The position numbers were made by a program, and so were the translations under genes. This document shows positions 43,028 through 50,916 of a DNA stretch of 64,000 bases, piece after piece (the first letter of the stretch is position 1; every line of letters starts with the position of its first letter). Source of the DNA: UBA2821 sp902763335 (GTDB taxonomy: Bacteria; Bacillota; Clostridia; Lachnospirales; Lachnospiraceae); the NCBI GenBank assembly GCA_052066835.1, contig JBQHRJ010000006.1. One strand, written 5' to 3'. The notes beneath the pieces were generated by a model, which did no database searches, was not told where the DNA came from, and worked only from the letters and a program-made list of their open reading frames with translations.

Positions 43028-43690
43028 ATGAATAAAAAACAGAGAAAAAAACTGGTTATTGGTATAATTATATTATTGATTTCCATATCGGTTGCCGGAG
43101 TAATAATAAATTATTTCTTTTCCAAACCGGACAAAGAAGAGATTTTTAAAACCGGATATAAAAAGACAACGGCTGATATAGCGTATGAAAACGGAGTGAT
43201 TATTAAGGAAGAGTTCCTTACGGTAAATCCTTACTCAAGACCGGGAACACAGATTAAGGAAGTTAATAATATTGTCGTTCATTATGTGGCAAATCCGGGT
43301 TCAACGGCAGAGGATAACAGGAATTATTTTGAAGGTCTGGCAGAATCAGGTGAAACATATGCAAGCAGTCATTATGTAATAGGTCTTGAAGGTGAAATTA
43401 TACAGTGTGTTCCATTAAATGAGGTTGCATACTGTTCAAATGACAGAAATGATGACACTATATCCATAGAGGTGTGTCATCCGGAAAGCGATGGAAAATT
43501 TACTGAGGATACATATAATTCGCTGGTTATGTTGTGTGCATGGCTGTGTGATGCATATCAGCTTAAATCGTCAGATCTTATCAGACATTATGACATTACG
43601 GGAAAGGTTTGTCCGAAATATTTTGTGGATAATCCTGATAAATGGGATGATTTTAAATCGGATGTAAAGAAAATGATGGATAAGTTTTAG
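43028..43690 (+). CDS. N-acetylmuramoyl-L-alanine amidase, membrane-anchored
   Basis: The enzyme cleaves the bond between MurNAc and the peptide stem of peptidoglycan. It has 220 residues: an N-terminal transmembrane anchor (about 10-30) and an Amidase_2 domain (about 75-215). Zinc-site motifs: VVHYVANPG (His), SSHYVIG, IEVCHPE, and RHYDITGKVCPKYF (His and Cys). TTGGAG lies before the ATG. The GGDEF/EAL gene follows by about 30 bases, suggesting co-transcription. Its role is cell-wall turnover on the outer face of the membrane. Confidence 0.9.
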   Translation: MNKKQRKKLVIGIIILLISISVAGVIINYFFSKPDKEEIFKTGYKKTTADIAYENGVIIKEEFLTVNPYSRPGTQIKEVNNIVVHYVANPGSTAEDNRNYFEGLAESGETYASSHYVIGLEGEIIQCVPLNEVAYCSNDRNDDTISIEVCHPESDGKFTEDTYNSLVMLCAWLCDAYQLKSSDLIRHYDITGKVCPKYFVDNPDKWDDFKSDVKKMMDKF

Positions 43691-43720
43691 GAAAAAGACA
43701 TTTTGGAGGTAACGGGAAAC

Positions 43721-45925
43721 TTGAATAGGAATTTAGAAAGTAAAATATATGAGACAGATTTTTACCGCATGGAAGAAGATATGAAAATACAGCTGAAGAA
43801 GAACAGGGTAATAACGGAAATACTTCAAAAACTTGAGGAAGATGTGAACTTTGAGGATGCTGTTGAGAGTATATTGAAGATAGTCGGTGAGTATCTGGAA
43901 CTGTCAGGCATTGTTGTTTCCAAGATGATTAGTGAAGAACCGGGCTTTTCGGTAATCAGAAGATGGGATGCAGACGGCCAAGGTGGTGATATTGATAATA
44001 TCAGCAAACTGTCATCGGCAGATCTGCCGCCTGTAGCTGAGGCCGTTACTGTTATGAGAGCTGAAGATGCATCAGGAAAACAAAAAATTTTCATGGACAA
44101 ATGTAATGTAAAAAGTATGATGGCAGTACCTATCATGCTTAATAATGCACCTGCAATGTTTGCCATATTTATTGAAAAAGAAAAGGAACGTGAATGGGAT
44201 AAGGAGACTTACGATTTTGTACTTGATGTATGTAAGATGATTCAATCCATACTTTATAAGCGGGTGTCTAAAAATTCACTTGTAAGCTCTTACAACGCAC
44301 TTAAGGAAATACTTTCAAATATAGGAAGTGCGGTATTTGTTATAGATAAATATTCAAAGGACATATTATTTGCCAATGAGATAGCACTCAGGATGTCAGG
44401 AAAGAACCTTTTGGAAAAAAAGTGTTACGATTTCTTTCATGATGGCTATAATGAGTTCCGATGTAAAAGCTGTAATCCTCACAGAACGGGAGAATATTTT
44501 GAGGAAGTTTATAATGAGGGAAGGCATCAGTGGCAGGAGATTAAGTTTACGGATATTTCATGGGTAGATGGAAGAGAAGTTTCGCTGTGTGTTGTTACGG
44601 ATGTCACGGAGAAGAAAAAATACCAGCAGAGAATAGAATTTCAGGCGAATAACGATTTCCTTACAGGGCTTTATAACAGAATGAGATGTGAGGAAGATTT
44701 AGAGATATGTATAAGAAAGTCTGTGGAAACAAAAAAGCAGGGCTTATTATTATTTATTGACCTGGATGATTTTAAAAATATTAATGACGGACTCGGACAT
44801 CAGTATGGAGATATGCTTCTTCGCATGATTTCCATGAAACTTCAGGAAATTTCAGAAATAGAAAAAAGATGTTACAGAGTGGGCGGAGATGAGTTTATAG
44901 TAATTATTGAGCCGGAAATACATGATAAAGCCAGTGATATATTAAAGAGAATTAAAGATATGTTTGCCAGCCCGTGGTATTTAAACGGAACGGAATATTA
45001 TTGTACGATGAGTATGGGACTCGTGGAGTTTTTAGGGGACAGTCAGGATGTAAATGACCTGATAAAAAAAGCTGACATTGCAATGTATGATGCCAAACGT
45101 GGTGGAAAGAACCAGTGCGTTTATTATAACAGGGGCGAAGATATAACTATAGAGGAAAATCTTAATCTTGAAAAGAATATGAGGTATGCAGTTTCTATTG
45201 GATGTAATGAATTTGAAATATATATTCAGCCTATAGTGAATATGAAAACAGAAAAATGTATAGGTGGAGAGGCACTAGTTAGATGGAACAGTGGAAAACT
45301 TGGTTTCATGTCTCCGGGACAGTTTATACCTATGGCAGAAAATCTGGGACTTATTACACCTATAGGTGAATATGTGTTAAAACAGGCATGTATGGTTAAT
45401 AAAAAATGGAGCGATATGGGACATGATATGAGGCTTAATGTGAATCTGTCGATTATACAGCTGTTGAGACCGGATGTGGTAGATACCATATCTGAAATCA
45501 TGGAAAAGACTGGTGTGAAACGCTCAAATATGGTTCTTGAGGTTACTGAAAGCTTAGCTATCAATGATATGGGAAGAATGAAAGAGATAATAAAAGATAT
45601 TAAAAAGCTAGGGGTCAGAATTGCGCTTGATGATTTTGGAACCGGATATTCTTCACTCAACTATATAAAGCAGATGGATATGGACATAATAAAGGTTGAC
45701 AGGACATTTATCAAGGATATAGTCGATGATGATTATGCCCAGGCATTTATAAAACTTATCACGGAACTGTCGGCGGTTCTCAATGCAGAGGTGTGCGTTG
45801 AAGGCGTGGAGACTATAGAACAGTTACAGACATTAAAGAGTACAAATGTATCTATGATACAGGGATTTTATTTTGGAAAATCGATGCCTGTGAGTGAATT
45901 TGAAGAAAAGTTTATTGGATTATAA
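43721..45925 (+). CDS. GAF-PAS-GGDEF-EAL cyclic-di-GMP protein
   Basis: The protein has about 734 residues with domains in order: a GAF-like sensor (about 25-180), a PAS (about 195-300), GGDEF (about 310-465) and EAL (about 480-730). The GGDEF motif is intact in YRVGGDEFIVI, so diguanylate cyclase activity is plausible. The EAL signature is GGEALVRWNS with DDFGTGYSSL present, so phosphodiesterase activity is also plausible. No transmembrane segment is seen. Start: TTG at 43721 after GGAGG (43705-43709, 11-base gap); an upstream TTG at 43703 overlaps the RBS, and the ATG at 43769 is another possibility. Confidence 0.88.
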   Translation: MNRNLESKIYETDFYRMEEDMKIQLKKNRVITEILQKLEEDVNFEDAVESILKIVGEYLELSGIVVSKMISEEPGFSVIRRWDADGQGGDIDNISKLSSADLPPVAEAVTVMRAEDASGKQKIFMDKCNVKSMMAVPIMLNNAPAMFAIFIEKEKEREWDKETYDFVLDVCKMIQSILYKRVSKNSLVSSYNALKEILSNIGSAVFVIDKYSKDILFANEIALRMSGKNLLEKKCYDFFHDGYNEFRCKSCNPHRTGEYFEEVYNEGRHQWQEIKFTDISWVDGREVSLCVVTDVTEKKKYQQRIEFQANNDFLTGLYNRMRCEEDLEICIRKSVETKKQGLLLFIDLDDFKNINDGLGHQYGDMLLRMISMKLQEISEIEKRCYRVGGDEFIVIIEPEIHDKASDILKRIKDMFASPWYLNGTEYYCTMSMGLVEFLGDSQDVNDLIKKADIAMYDAKRGGKNQCVYYNRGEDITIEENLNLEKNMRYAVSIGCNEFEIYIQPIVNMKTEKCIGGEALVRWNSGKLGFMSPGQFIPMAENLGLITPIGEYVLKQACMVNKKWSDMGHDMRLNVNLSIIQLLRPDVVDTISEIMEKTGVKRSNMVLEVTESLAINDMGRMKEIIKDIKKLGVRIALDDFGTGYSSLNYIKQMDMDIIKVDRTFIKDIVDDDYAQAFIKLITELSAVLNAEVCVEGVETIEQLQTLKSTNVSMIQGFYFGKSMPVSEFEEKFIGL

Positions 45926-45959
45926 ACAAAAAAAGGATTCGTTTGAATCCTTTTTTGTT
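45925..45959. terminator. Bidirectional terminator
   Basis: AACAAAAAAAGGATTC / GAATCCTTTTTTGTT (one extra A), four-base loop. Ends the GGDEF/EAL gene and the pyrBI operon. Confidence 0.85.
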
Positions 45960-45984
45960 ATGCTAAAATCGCAAAAGGCTGTGA

Positions 45985-46413
45985 TTACACGCCTGAATAT
46001 TTTTCTTCGCAGTATTTGCATCTGTAGACTTCGTTTTTGGTATCAGACAGAATAAATACCTGTTCAAGTTCCTGTTCTATAGATGTTATACAACGTGGAT
46101 TTTTACATTTCAATATATTGCGGACTGTTTTTGGAAGAGTAAGGTTTTTCTTTCCTACAATTTTTCCGTCCTGAATGATATTTACTGTTATATTATGATC
46201 TATGTATCCGAGGATATCAAGGTCAACCAGATCTAATGAACCTTCGATTTTGATTATATCTTTTCTGCCCATTTTGTTACTTCTGGCATTTTTGATTATT
46301 GCCACCTGACAGTCGAGTTTATCAAGTCCCAGATAATTATATATTGACATCGATTTGCCGGATTGAATGTGGTCAAGTACCACGCCCTCGTTAAGTGAAC
46401 CTACGTTTAACAT
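45985..46413 (-). CDS. pyrI: Aspartate carbamoyltransferase regulatory chain
   Basis: This is the regulatory, nucleotide-binding subunit of aspartate transcarbamoylase. It has 142 residues. The N-terminal allosteric domain begins MLNVGSLNEGVVLDHIQSGK. The C-terminal zinc domain has the four cysteines of CKNPRC and CKYCEEKY. AGGAGG lies 7 bases before the ATG, overlapping the pyrB stop codon region. It is expressed with pyrB. Confidence 0.95.
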   Translation of the reverse strand: MLNVGSLNEGVVLDHIQSGKSMSIYNYLGLDKLDCQVAIIKNARSNKMGRKDIIKIEGSLDLVDLDILGYIDHNITVNIIQDGKIVGKKNLTLPKTVRNILKCKNPRCITSIEQELEQVFILSDTKNEVYRCKYCEEKYSGV

Positions 46414-46424
46414 ATCGTGACCTC

Positions 46425-47342
46425 CTAAATATTGATATTAAGCAGCGTTAATATCAGTGCCATTCTTACATAGACACCATACTGAACCTGTTTAAAATAA
46501 ACTGCTCGTGGATCGTTATCAACAGCGACAGATATCTCATTTACACGCGGGAGCGGATGAAGTATAAGCATATCTTTATGTGCATACTCTAATTTCTCCG
46601 GTGTAAGGATATAGCGGTCTTTCAGACGTACATATTCATCTTCGTTAAAGAATCGTTCACGTTGTACACGGGTCATATAAAGTATATCAAGGTTTGTCAT
46701 GGAATCCTCAAGTTCTTCAACTTCTTTGTATGGAACATTGTTTGCTTCCAATACATCCTGACGTATGTAGTCAGGCAGTCTTAATTCCTTAGGGGAAATA
46801 AGCACGAATGAAATATTAGGATAACGTACTAATGCGTTAATAAGTGAATGAACAGTTCTTCCAAATTTTAAATCTCCGCAAAGTCCTATAGTCAGATTGT
46901 CAAGACGACCTTTAAGGGAACGGATGGTCATCAGGTCTGTAAGTGTCTGGGTAGGATGCTGATGTCCACCATCACCTGCATTGATTACCGGAATGGAAGA
47001 GTGGGATGCTGCTACGAGCGGAGCCCCTTCTTTTGGGTGACGCATTGCACATATGTCAGCATAACATGATATTATTCTGATTGTGTCGGATACACTTTCG
47101 CCTTTCTGTGCAGAGCTGCTGCCGGCATCGGCAAATCCCAGCACATTTCCGCCAAGACTTAACATGGCAGATTCAAAACTGAGTCTTGTTCTCGTACTCG
47201 GTTCATAGAACAGTGTTGCAAGCTTTTTTCCATCACATGCATGTTTGTACTTGTCAGGATTCTTTTCAATGTCGGAAGCTAAGTCAAGAAGGCTGTCGAG
47301 CTCTTCAACTGAAAAATCCAGAGGGCTAAGTAAATGTCTCAT
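46425..47342 (-). CDS. pyrB: Aspartate carbamoyltransferase catalytic chain
   Basis: The enzyme joins carbamoyl phosphate and aspartate, the first committed step of pyrimidine synthesis. From the ATG at 47342 it has 305 residues, the usual length, with AGAGG 7 bases upstream; an ATG at 47369 lies before that RBS. Motifs: FYEPSTRTRLSFESA (carbamoyl-phosphate binding), HPTQTLTDL, LHPLPRVNEI. The operon is pyrB-pyrI (11-base gap). A -35/-10 pair (TTGATT, 17 bases, TAATAT) is seen upstream on the minus strand. Confidence 0.96.
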   Translation of the reverse strand: MRHLLSPLDFSVEELDSLLDLASDIEKNPDKYKHACDGKKLATLFYEPSTRTRLSFESAMLSLGGNVLGFADAGSSSAQKGESVSDTIRIISCYADICAMRHPKEGAPLVAASHSSIPVINAGDGGHQHPTQTLTDLMTIRSLKGRLDNLTIGLCGDLKFGRTVHSLINALVRYPNISFVLISPKELRLPDYIRQDVLEANNVPYKEVEELEDSMTNLDILYMTRVQRERFFNEDEYVRLKDRYILTPEKLEYAHKDMLILHPLPRVNEISVAVDNDPRAVYFKQVQYGVYVRMALILTLLNINI

Positions 47343-47419
47343 TTTTTTCCTCTTTTCTGCGTTATGCATTATTAATCCTAAATATATTAGTCTATAAGTT
47401 GAAAATAATCAACAAAAAA

Positions 47420-48664
47420 TTATTTATTGTTATCAGAAATTATTTTTACTAAGATTCTGTCTATACGTTTGTTGTCAAGTTTCTGTACAGTAAGGCGGAG
47501 GTTGTCTAAAAGGATGCTGTCGCCTGCCGCAGGTATACGGTCGAGGTTTTCTATTATCAGTCCACCCACAGAGTCATAGTTTTCGGATGATAAATGAAAT
47601 CCGAGTCTGTCATTTAAATCATCAATTTTCATCTGTCCTTCGATAAGGTATTCATTTTCAGAAAGCTGTTTAAACTCATCTTCTTCATCAATATCATATT
47701 CATCACGTATATCACCGACTATCTCCTCTAAAAGGTCCTCTATGGTGATAAGACCTACGGTGACACCGTATTCATCAAGAACGATAATGATGTTTACTGA
47801 TGTTTTTTTCATTTCACGCATGAGTTCTGATAATTTCTTTGATTCATATGTATAATATGCTTTTCTAAGAAAATCTTTAACATGGAAATCAACGCGTTTA
47901 TCATATAAAAGTAAATCTTTCATATTTATTATACCTATTACATTATCTGTAGTCCCTTCATAAATCGGGATTCGCGTGTATCGTTCACGCTGGAACAGTT
48001 CAATAAGGTCTTCATATGAACTGTTAATGTCAGCCATCGCCATATCAATTCGCGGAATCATGGCATCTTTTGCGGTTGCATCACCGAAATCAAATACATT
48101 ATTTATCATCTTTCGTTCGTCAGTTTCTATGATACCTTCCTTGTGGCTTACGTCTACGAGAGTCCTGAGCTCGGTTTCAGTAATACCCGAACCGCGTTTG
48201 GACGGGTCAATGTGAAGAAGGAACAGAAGAAACTCTGATAATTTGTTGACTATTATAATCACAGGTGTAAAAAGCCACATGATTCCGTATATTATAGGCG
48301 AATATATGAGCGTAAGCTTTTCAGCACTTAAAGTAGCGATGGTTTTAGGCATTATCTCACCAAATATTAATACGAAGATAGTGAGAATACCGGTCGCTAT
48401 GGTAACTGCGTAGTTACCGAACATCCGCTGTGCAAGAATGGTTGCAAGGGATGAGGCTGAAATGTTTACGATATTATTTCCTATTAAAACGGCACTTAAC
48501 ATCTTAGCTGAATTGTCTACTATTTTTTCAACAATTGCAGCCCGTTTGTTTCCATTCTCCGCCAAAGAATGAATACGAATGTGATTCACTGTGGTAAATG
48601 CAGTTTCCGCTGAAGAAAAGAATGCGGATAAACATAATAAAACCAAAAGAATTATAAACTGCAT
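47420..48664 (-). CDS. CNNM/CorC (HlyC)-type membrane protein
   Basis: The protein has 414 residues from the ATG at 48664 (CTGGAGA 6 bases upstream). A DUF21/CNNM transmembrane domain (about 1-185, with SAFFSSAETAFT), two CBS domains (about 200-320), and a C-terminal CorC_HlyC domain (about 335-410) follow in order. Members are linked to Mg2+ transport or resistance. It lies upstream of pyrB on the same strand, separated by about 78 bases, and is probably a separate unit. Confidence 0.9.
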   Translation of the reverse strand: MQFIILLVLLCLSAFFSSAETAFTTVNHIRIHSLAENGNKRAAIVEKIVDNSAKMLSAVLIGNNIVNISASSLATILAQRMFGNYAVTIATGILTIFVLIFGEIMPKTIATLSAEKLTLIYSPIIYGIMWLFTPVIIIVNKLSEFLLFLLHIDPSKRGSGITETELRTLVDVSHKEGIIETDERKMINNVFDFGDATAKDAMIPRIDMAMADINSSYEDLIELFQRERYTRIPIYEGTTDNVIGIINMKDLLLYDKRVDFHVKDFLRKAYYTYESKKLSELMREMKKTSVNIIIVLDEYGVTVGLITIEDLLEEIVGDIRDEYDIDEEDEFKQLSENEYLIEGQMKIDDLNDRLGFHLSSENYDSVGGLIIENLDRIPAAGDSILLDNLRLTVQKLDNKRIDRILVKIISDNNK

Positions 48665-48831
48665 AATATCTCCAGAATCCAAAAAAAACCAACTCCTTTA
48701 TTTGTTTATTTTAAGATAAAAATCTTTCATTGAATTTTACATCAATTTACTGATAGTGTAAAGCACTTTTATAGTACTATAAATAGAAAAGAATAATATA
48801 TTTATTATAAATAAAAAAGGGATTTCCATAT

Positions 48832-49191
48832 ATGAAAAAAAAAGGTGACATTTTATTCGTACTAAAGGTTCTGGTATTTACATATGTAATAAGTTTCCTG
48901 CTGCTTTTAATATTCGCTGCCATAGTATTTAAAATGGAATGTGGTGACAATGTAATATCATGGGGAATTGCAGTTATATATTTTTTGTCTGCTTTCTTCG
49001 GAGGAATGATTGCGGGAAAAATGAAAAAGTCAAGGAGACTTATATGGGGACTTATTGTAGGTACAGCATATGTTGCAGTGCTTGTAATAGTTTCGTTAAT
49101 TATGGGAAATGTGGTGGATGGACAGACAAATATTGCCATAGCGTTAGGAATTTCAATTATTGGGGGAATATTGGGAGGGATGTTCAGTTAA
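48832..49191 (+). CDS. TIGR04086-like membrane protein
   Basis: The 119-residue protein has four hydrophobic helices and the pattern FFGGMIAGKMKKSRRLIWGLIVG in the middle, then IIGGILGGM at the end. It fits the TIGR04086 family of Clostridia, often found next to the SCIFF ranthipeptide locus. Function is unknown. The SCIFF gene starts 69 bases after its stop; a TATAAT-like box (TATGATATAATA around 49219-49230) may give SCIFF its own promoter. Confidence 0.75.
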   Translation: MKKKGDILFVLKVLVFTYVISFLLLLIFAAIVFKMECGDNVISWGIAVIYFLSAFFGGMIAGKMKKSRRLIWGLIVGTAYVAVLVIVSLIMGNVVDGQTNIAIALGISIIGGILGGMFS

Positions 49192-49260
49192 AAAAATACT
49201 TTGCTTTATTTATAGAGTATGATATAATAATTCAAGTTAAAACTAAAGGAGGATATTTTG

Positions 49261-49401
49261 ATGAAACATATTAAGACATTAAATAGCAGAACTTTAAAGG
49301 ATACTTTAAAGAAGGGTGGATGTGGCGAATGTCAGACATCATGCCAGTCTGCATGTAAAACATCTTGTACAGTAGGTAACCAGACTTGCGAAAATAAATA
49401 G
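49261..49401 (+). CDS. SCIFF ranthipeptide precursor
   Basis: This 46-residue precursor peptide belongs to the 'six cysteines in forty-five' (SCIFF) family. It begins MKHIKTLNSRTLKDTLKKGG and has cysteines at 21, 24, 28, 32, 36 and 43. In the characterised clostridial member a radical SAM enzyme links Cys32 to Thr37; both are present here (CKTSCT). AAAGGAGG lies 8 bases before the ATG. The maturase gene follows. The mature function is unknown; quorum-type or stress signalling has been proposed for the family. Confidence 0.96.
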   Translation: MKHIKTLNSRTLKDTLKKGGCGECQTSCQSACKTSCTVGNQTCENK

Positions 49402-49424
49402 TCAGTTACTATTTTGCATTGGAG

Positions 49425-49464
49425 ACAGAGCCGGTATCTTTGGTTATAGGGATACTGACTCTGT
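49425..49464 (+). other. Hairpin between SCIFF precursor and maturase genes
   Basis: ACAGAG (49425-49430) and GTATC (49434-49438) pair with GATAC (49451-49455) and CTCTGT (49459-49464). A T-run is lacking, so it is probably not a full terminator. It could protect the precursor mRNA end or reduce maturase expression relative to precursor. Confidence 0.6.
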
Positions 49465-49518
49465 TATCGTGCGTTATAAAGAAGTTTGGAAAAGAAAGCA
49501 GACAGGAGTTTGAGTAAA

Positions 49519-50886
49519 GTGATTCACCAGTATAAGAATAATGGCTACAATATTGTTATGGACGTTAACAGCGGTTCAGTTCATGTTGTTGATGATATTG
49601 TATATGATATTATAGCTCTTTATGAAGAAAATGATGCAGATTCGATTAAGAAAAAACTGTCAGGAGTGTATTCTGAGAATGATATCGAAGAGGCATTGGA
49701 AGAAATAGAAGAACTCAAAGAGGCAGGACAACTGTTTACAGAGGATACCTATAAAGATTTTGTTATAGATTTTAAGAACAGAAAAACGGTTGTAAAGGCT
49801 ATGTGTCTTCATATAGCTCATGATTGTAACCTTGCATGCAAATATTGTTTTGCAGAGGAAGGAGAATATCATGGAAGAAGAGCACTCATGAGCCTTGAAG
49901 TGGGAAAGAAAGCACTGGATTTCCTTATAGAAAATTCAGGAAACAGAAGAAATCTTGAGGTGGATTTCTTTGGCGGAGAGCCACTTATGAATTGGGATGT
50001 CGTGAAAGAACTGGTCAGGTATGGCCGATCTAAGGAAAAAGAATATGACAAAAATTTCCGTTTCACACTTACGACAAATGGTGTTCTTTTAGATGATGAA
50101 GTTATGGAATTTGTAAATAAGGAAATGTCGAATGTGGTCATGAGTCTTGATGGAAGAAAAGAGATAAATGATAAAATGAGACCTTTCAGAAATGGAAAAG
50201 GCAGTTATGACCTTATAGTTCCTAAGTTCCAGAAACTTGCGGAAAGTAGAAACCAGACAAATTATTATATCAGGGGAACATTCACAAGGAATAACCTTGA
50301 TTTTTCAAATGATGTAATAGAATATGCTGACCTTGGATTTAAACAGATGTCCATTGAGCCGGTAGTGGCAGATCCGGATGAACCGTATGCACTCAGGGAA
50401 GAAGATATTCCTAAGATTCTTGAAGAGTATGATAAACTCGCAGTGGAATATATAAAGAGATATAAAGAAAACAGAGGATTTAATTTCTTCCATTTTATGA
50501 TTGATCTCAAGCAGGGACCGTGTGTATTAAAAAGAATGGCAGGCTGCGGTTCAGGAACTGAATATCTTGCGGTTACACCGTGGGGTGATCTTTATCCGTG
50601 TCACCAGTTTGTGGGGCAGGAAGAATTTCTACTCGGAAATGTGTTTGACGGCATAACTAATACAGCCGTAAGAGATGAATTCAAGTTGTGTAATGTGTAT
50701 GCCAAAGATAAATGCAAAGAATGTTTTGCAAAATTTTATTGTAGTGGAGGATGCGCGGCTAATTCATATAAATTCCATGGAAAGATAACAGATGCGTATG
50801 ATATCGGTTGTGAGATGGAAAGAAAAAGAGTTGAATGTGCTATTATGATAAAGGCAGCATTGGCGGAGCATGAGCAATCCGAATAA
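49519..50886 (+). CDS. SCIFF radical SAM maturase
   Basis: The enzyme installs thioether bonds in the SCIFF peptide. From GTG 49519 (AGGAG 10 bases upstream) it has 455 residues and begins VIHQYKNNGYNIVMDVNSGS, the usual start of this family; an upstream TTG at 49486 lies before the RBS. The N-terminal region (about 1-85) looks like the leader-peptide recognition element. The radical SAM motif CNLACKYCF (CxxxCxxC) lies near residue 104. The C-terminal SPASM-type domain has the auxiliary cluster cysteines in CGSG, CHQF, CNVYAKDKCKECF and CSGGCAANS. It is expressed with the precursor and lies upstream of secDF. Confidence 0.95.
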   Translation: MIHQYKNNGYNIVMDVNSGSVHVVDDIVYDIIALYEENDADSIKKKLSGVYSENDIEEALEEIEELKEAGQLFTEDTYKDFVIDFKNRKTVVKAMCLHIAHDCNLACKYCFAEEGEYHGRRALMSLEVGKKALDFLIENSGNRRNLEVDFFGGEPLMNWDVVKELVRYGRSKEKEYDKNFRFTLTTNGVLLDDEVMEFVNKEMSNVVMSLDGRKEINDKMRPFRNGKGSYDLIVPKFQKLAESRNQTNYYIRGTFTRNNLDFSNDVIEYADLGFKQMSIEPVVADPDEPYALREEDIPKILEEYDKLAVEYIKRYKENRGFNFFHFMIDLKQGPCVLKRMAGCGSGTEYLAVTPWGDLYPCHQFVGQEEFLLGNVFDGITNTAVRDEFKLCNVYAKDKCKECFAKFYCSGGCAANSYKFHGKITDAYDIGCEMERKRVECAIMIKAALAEHEQSE

Positions 50887-50916
50887 AGAAACATCAAAAA
50901 AGGAGAAAGAGAAAAA

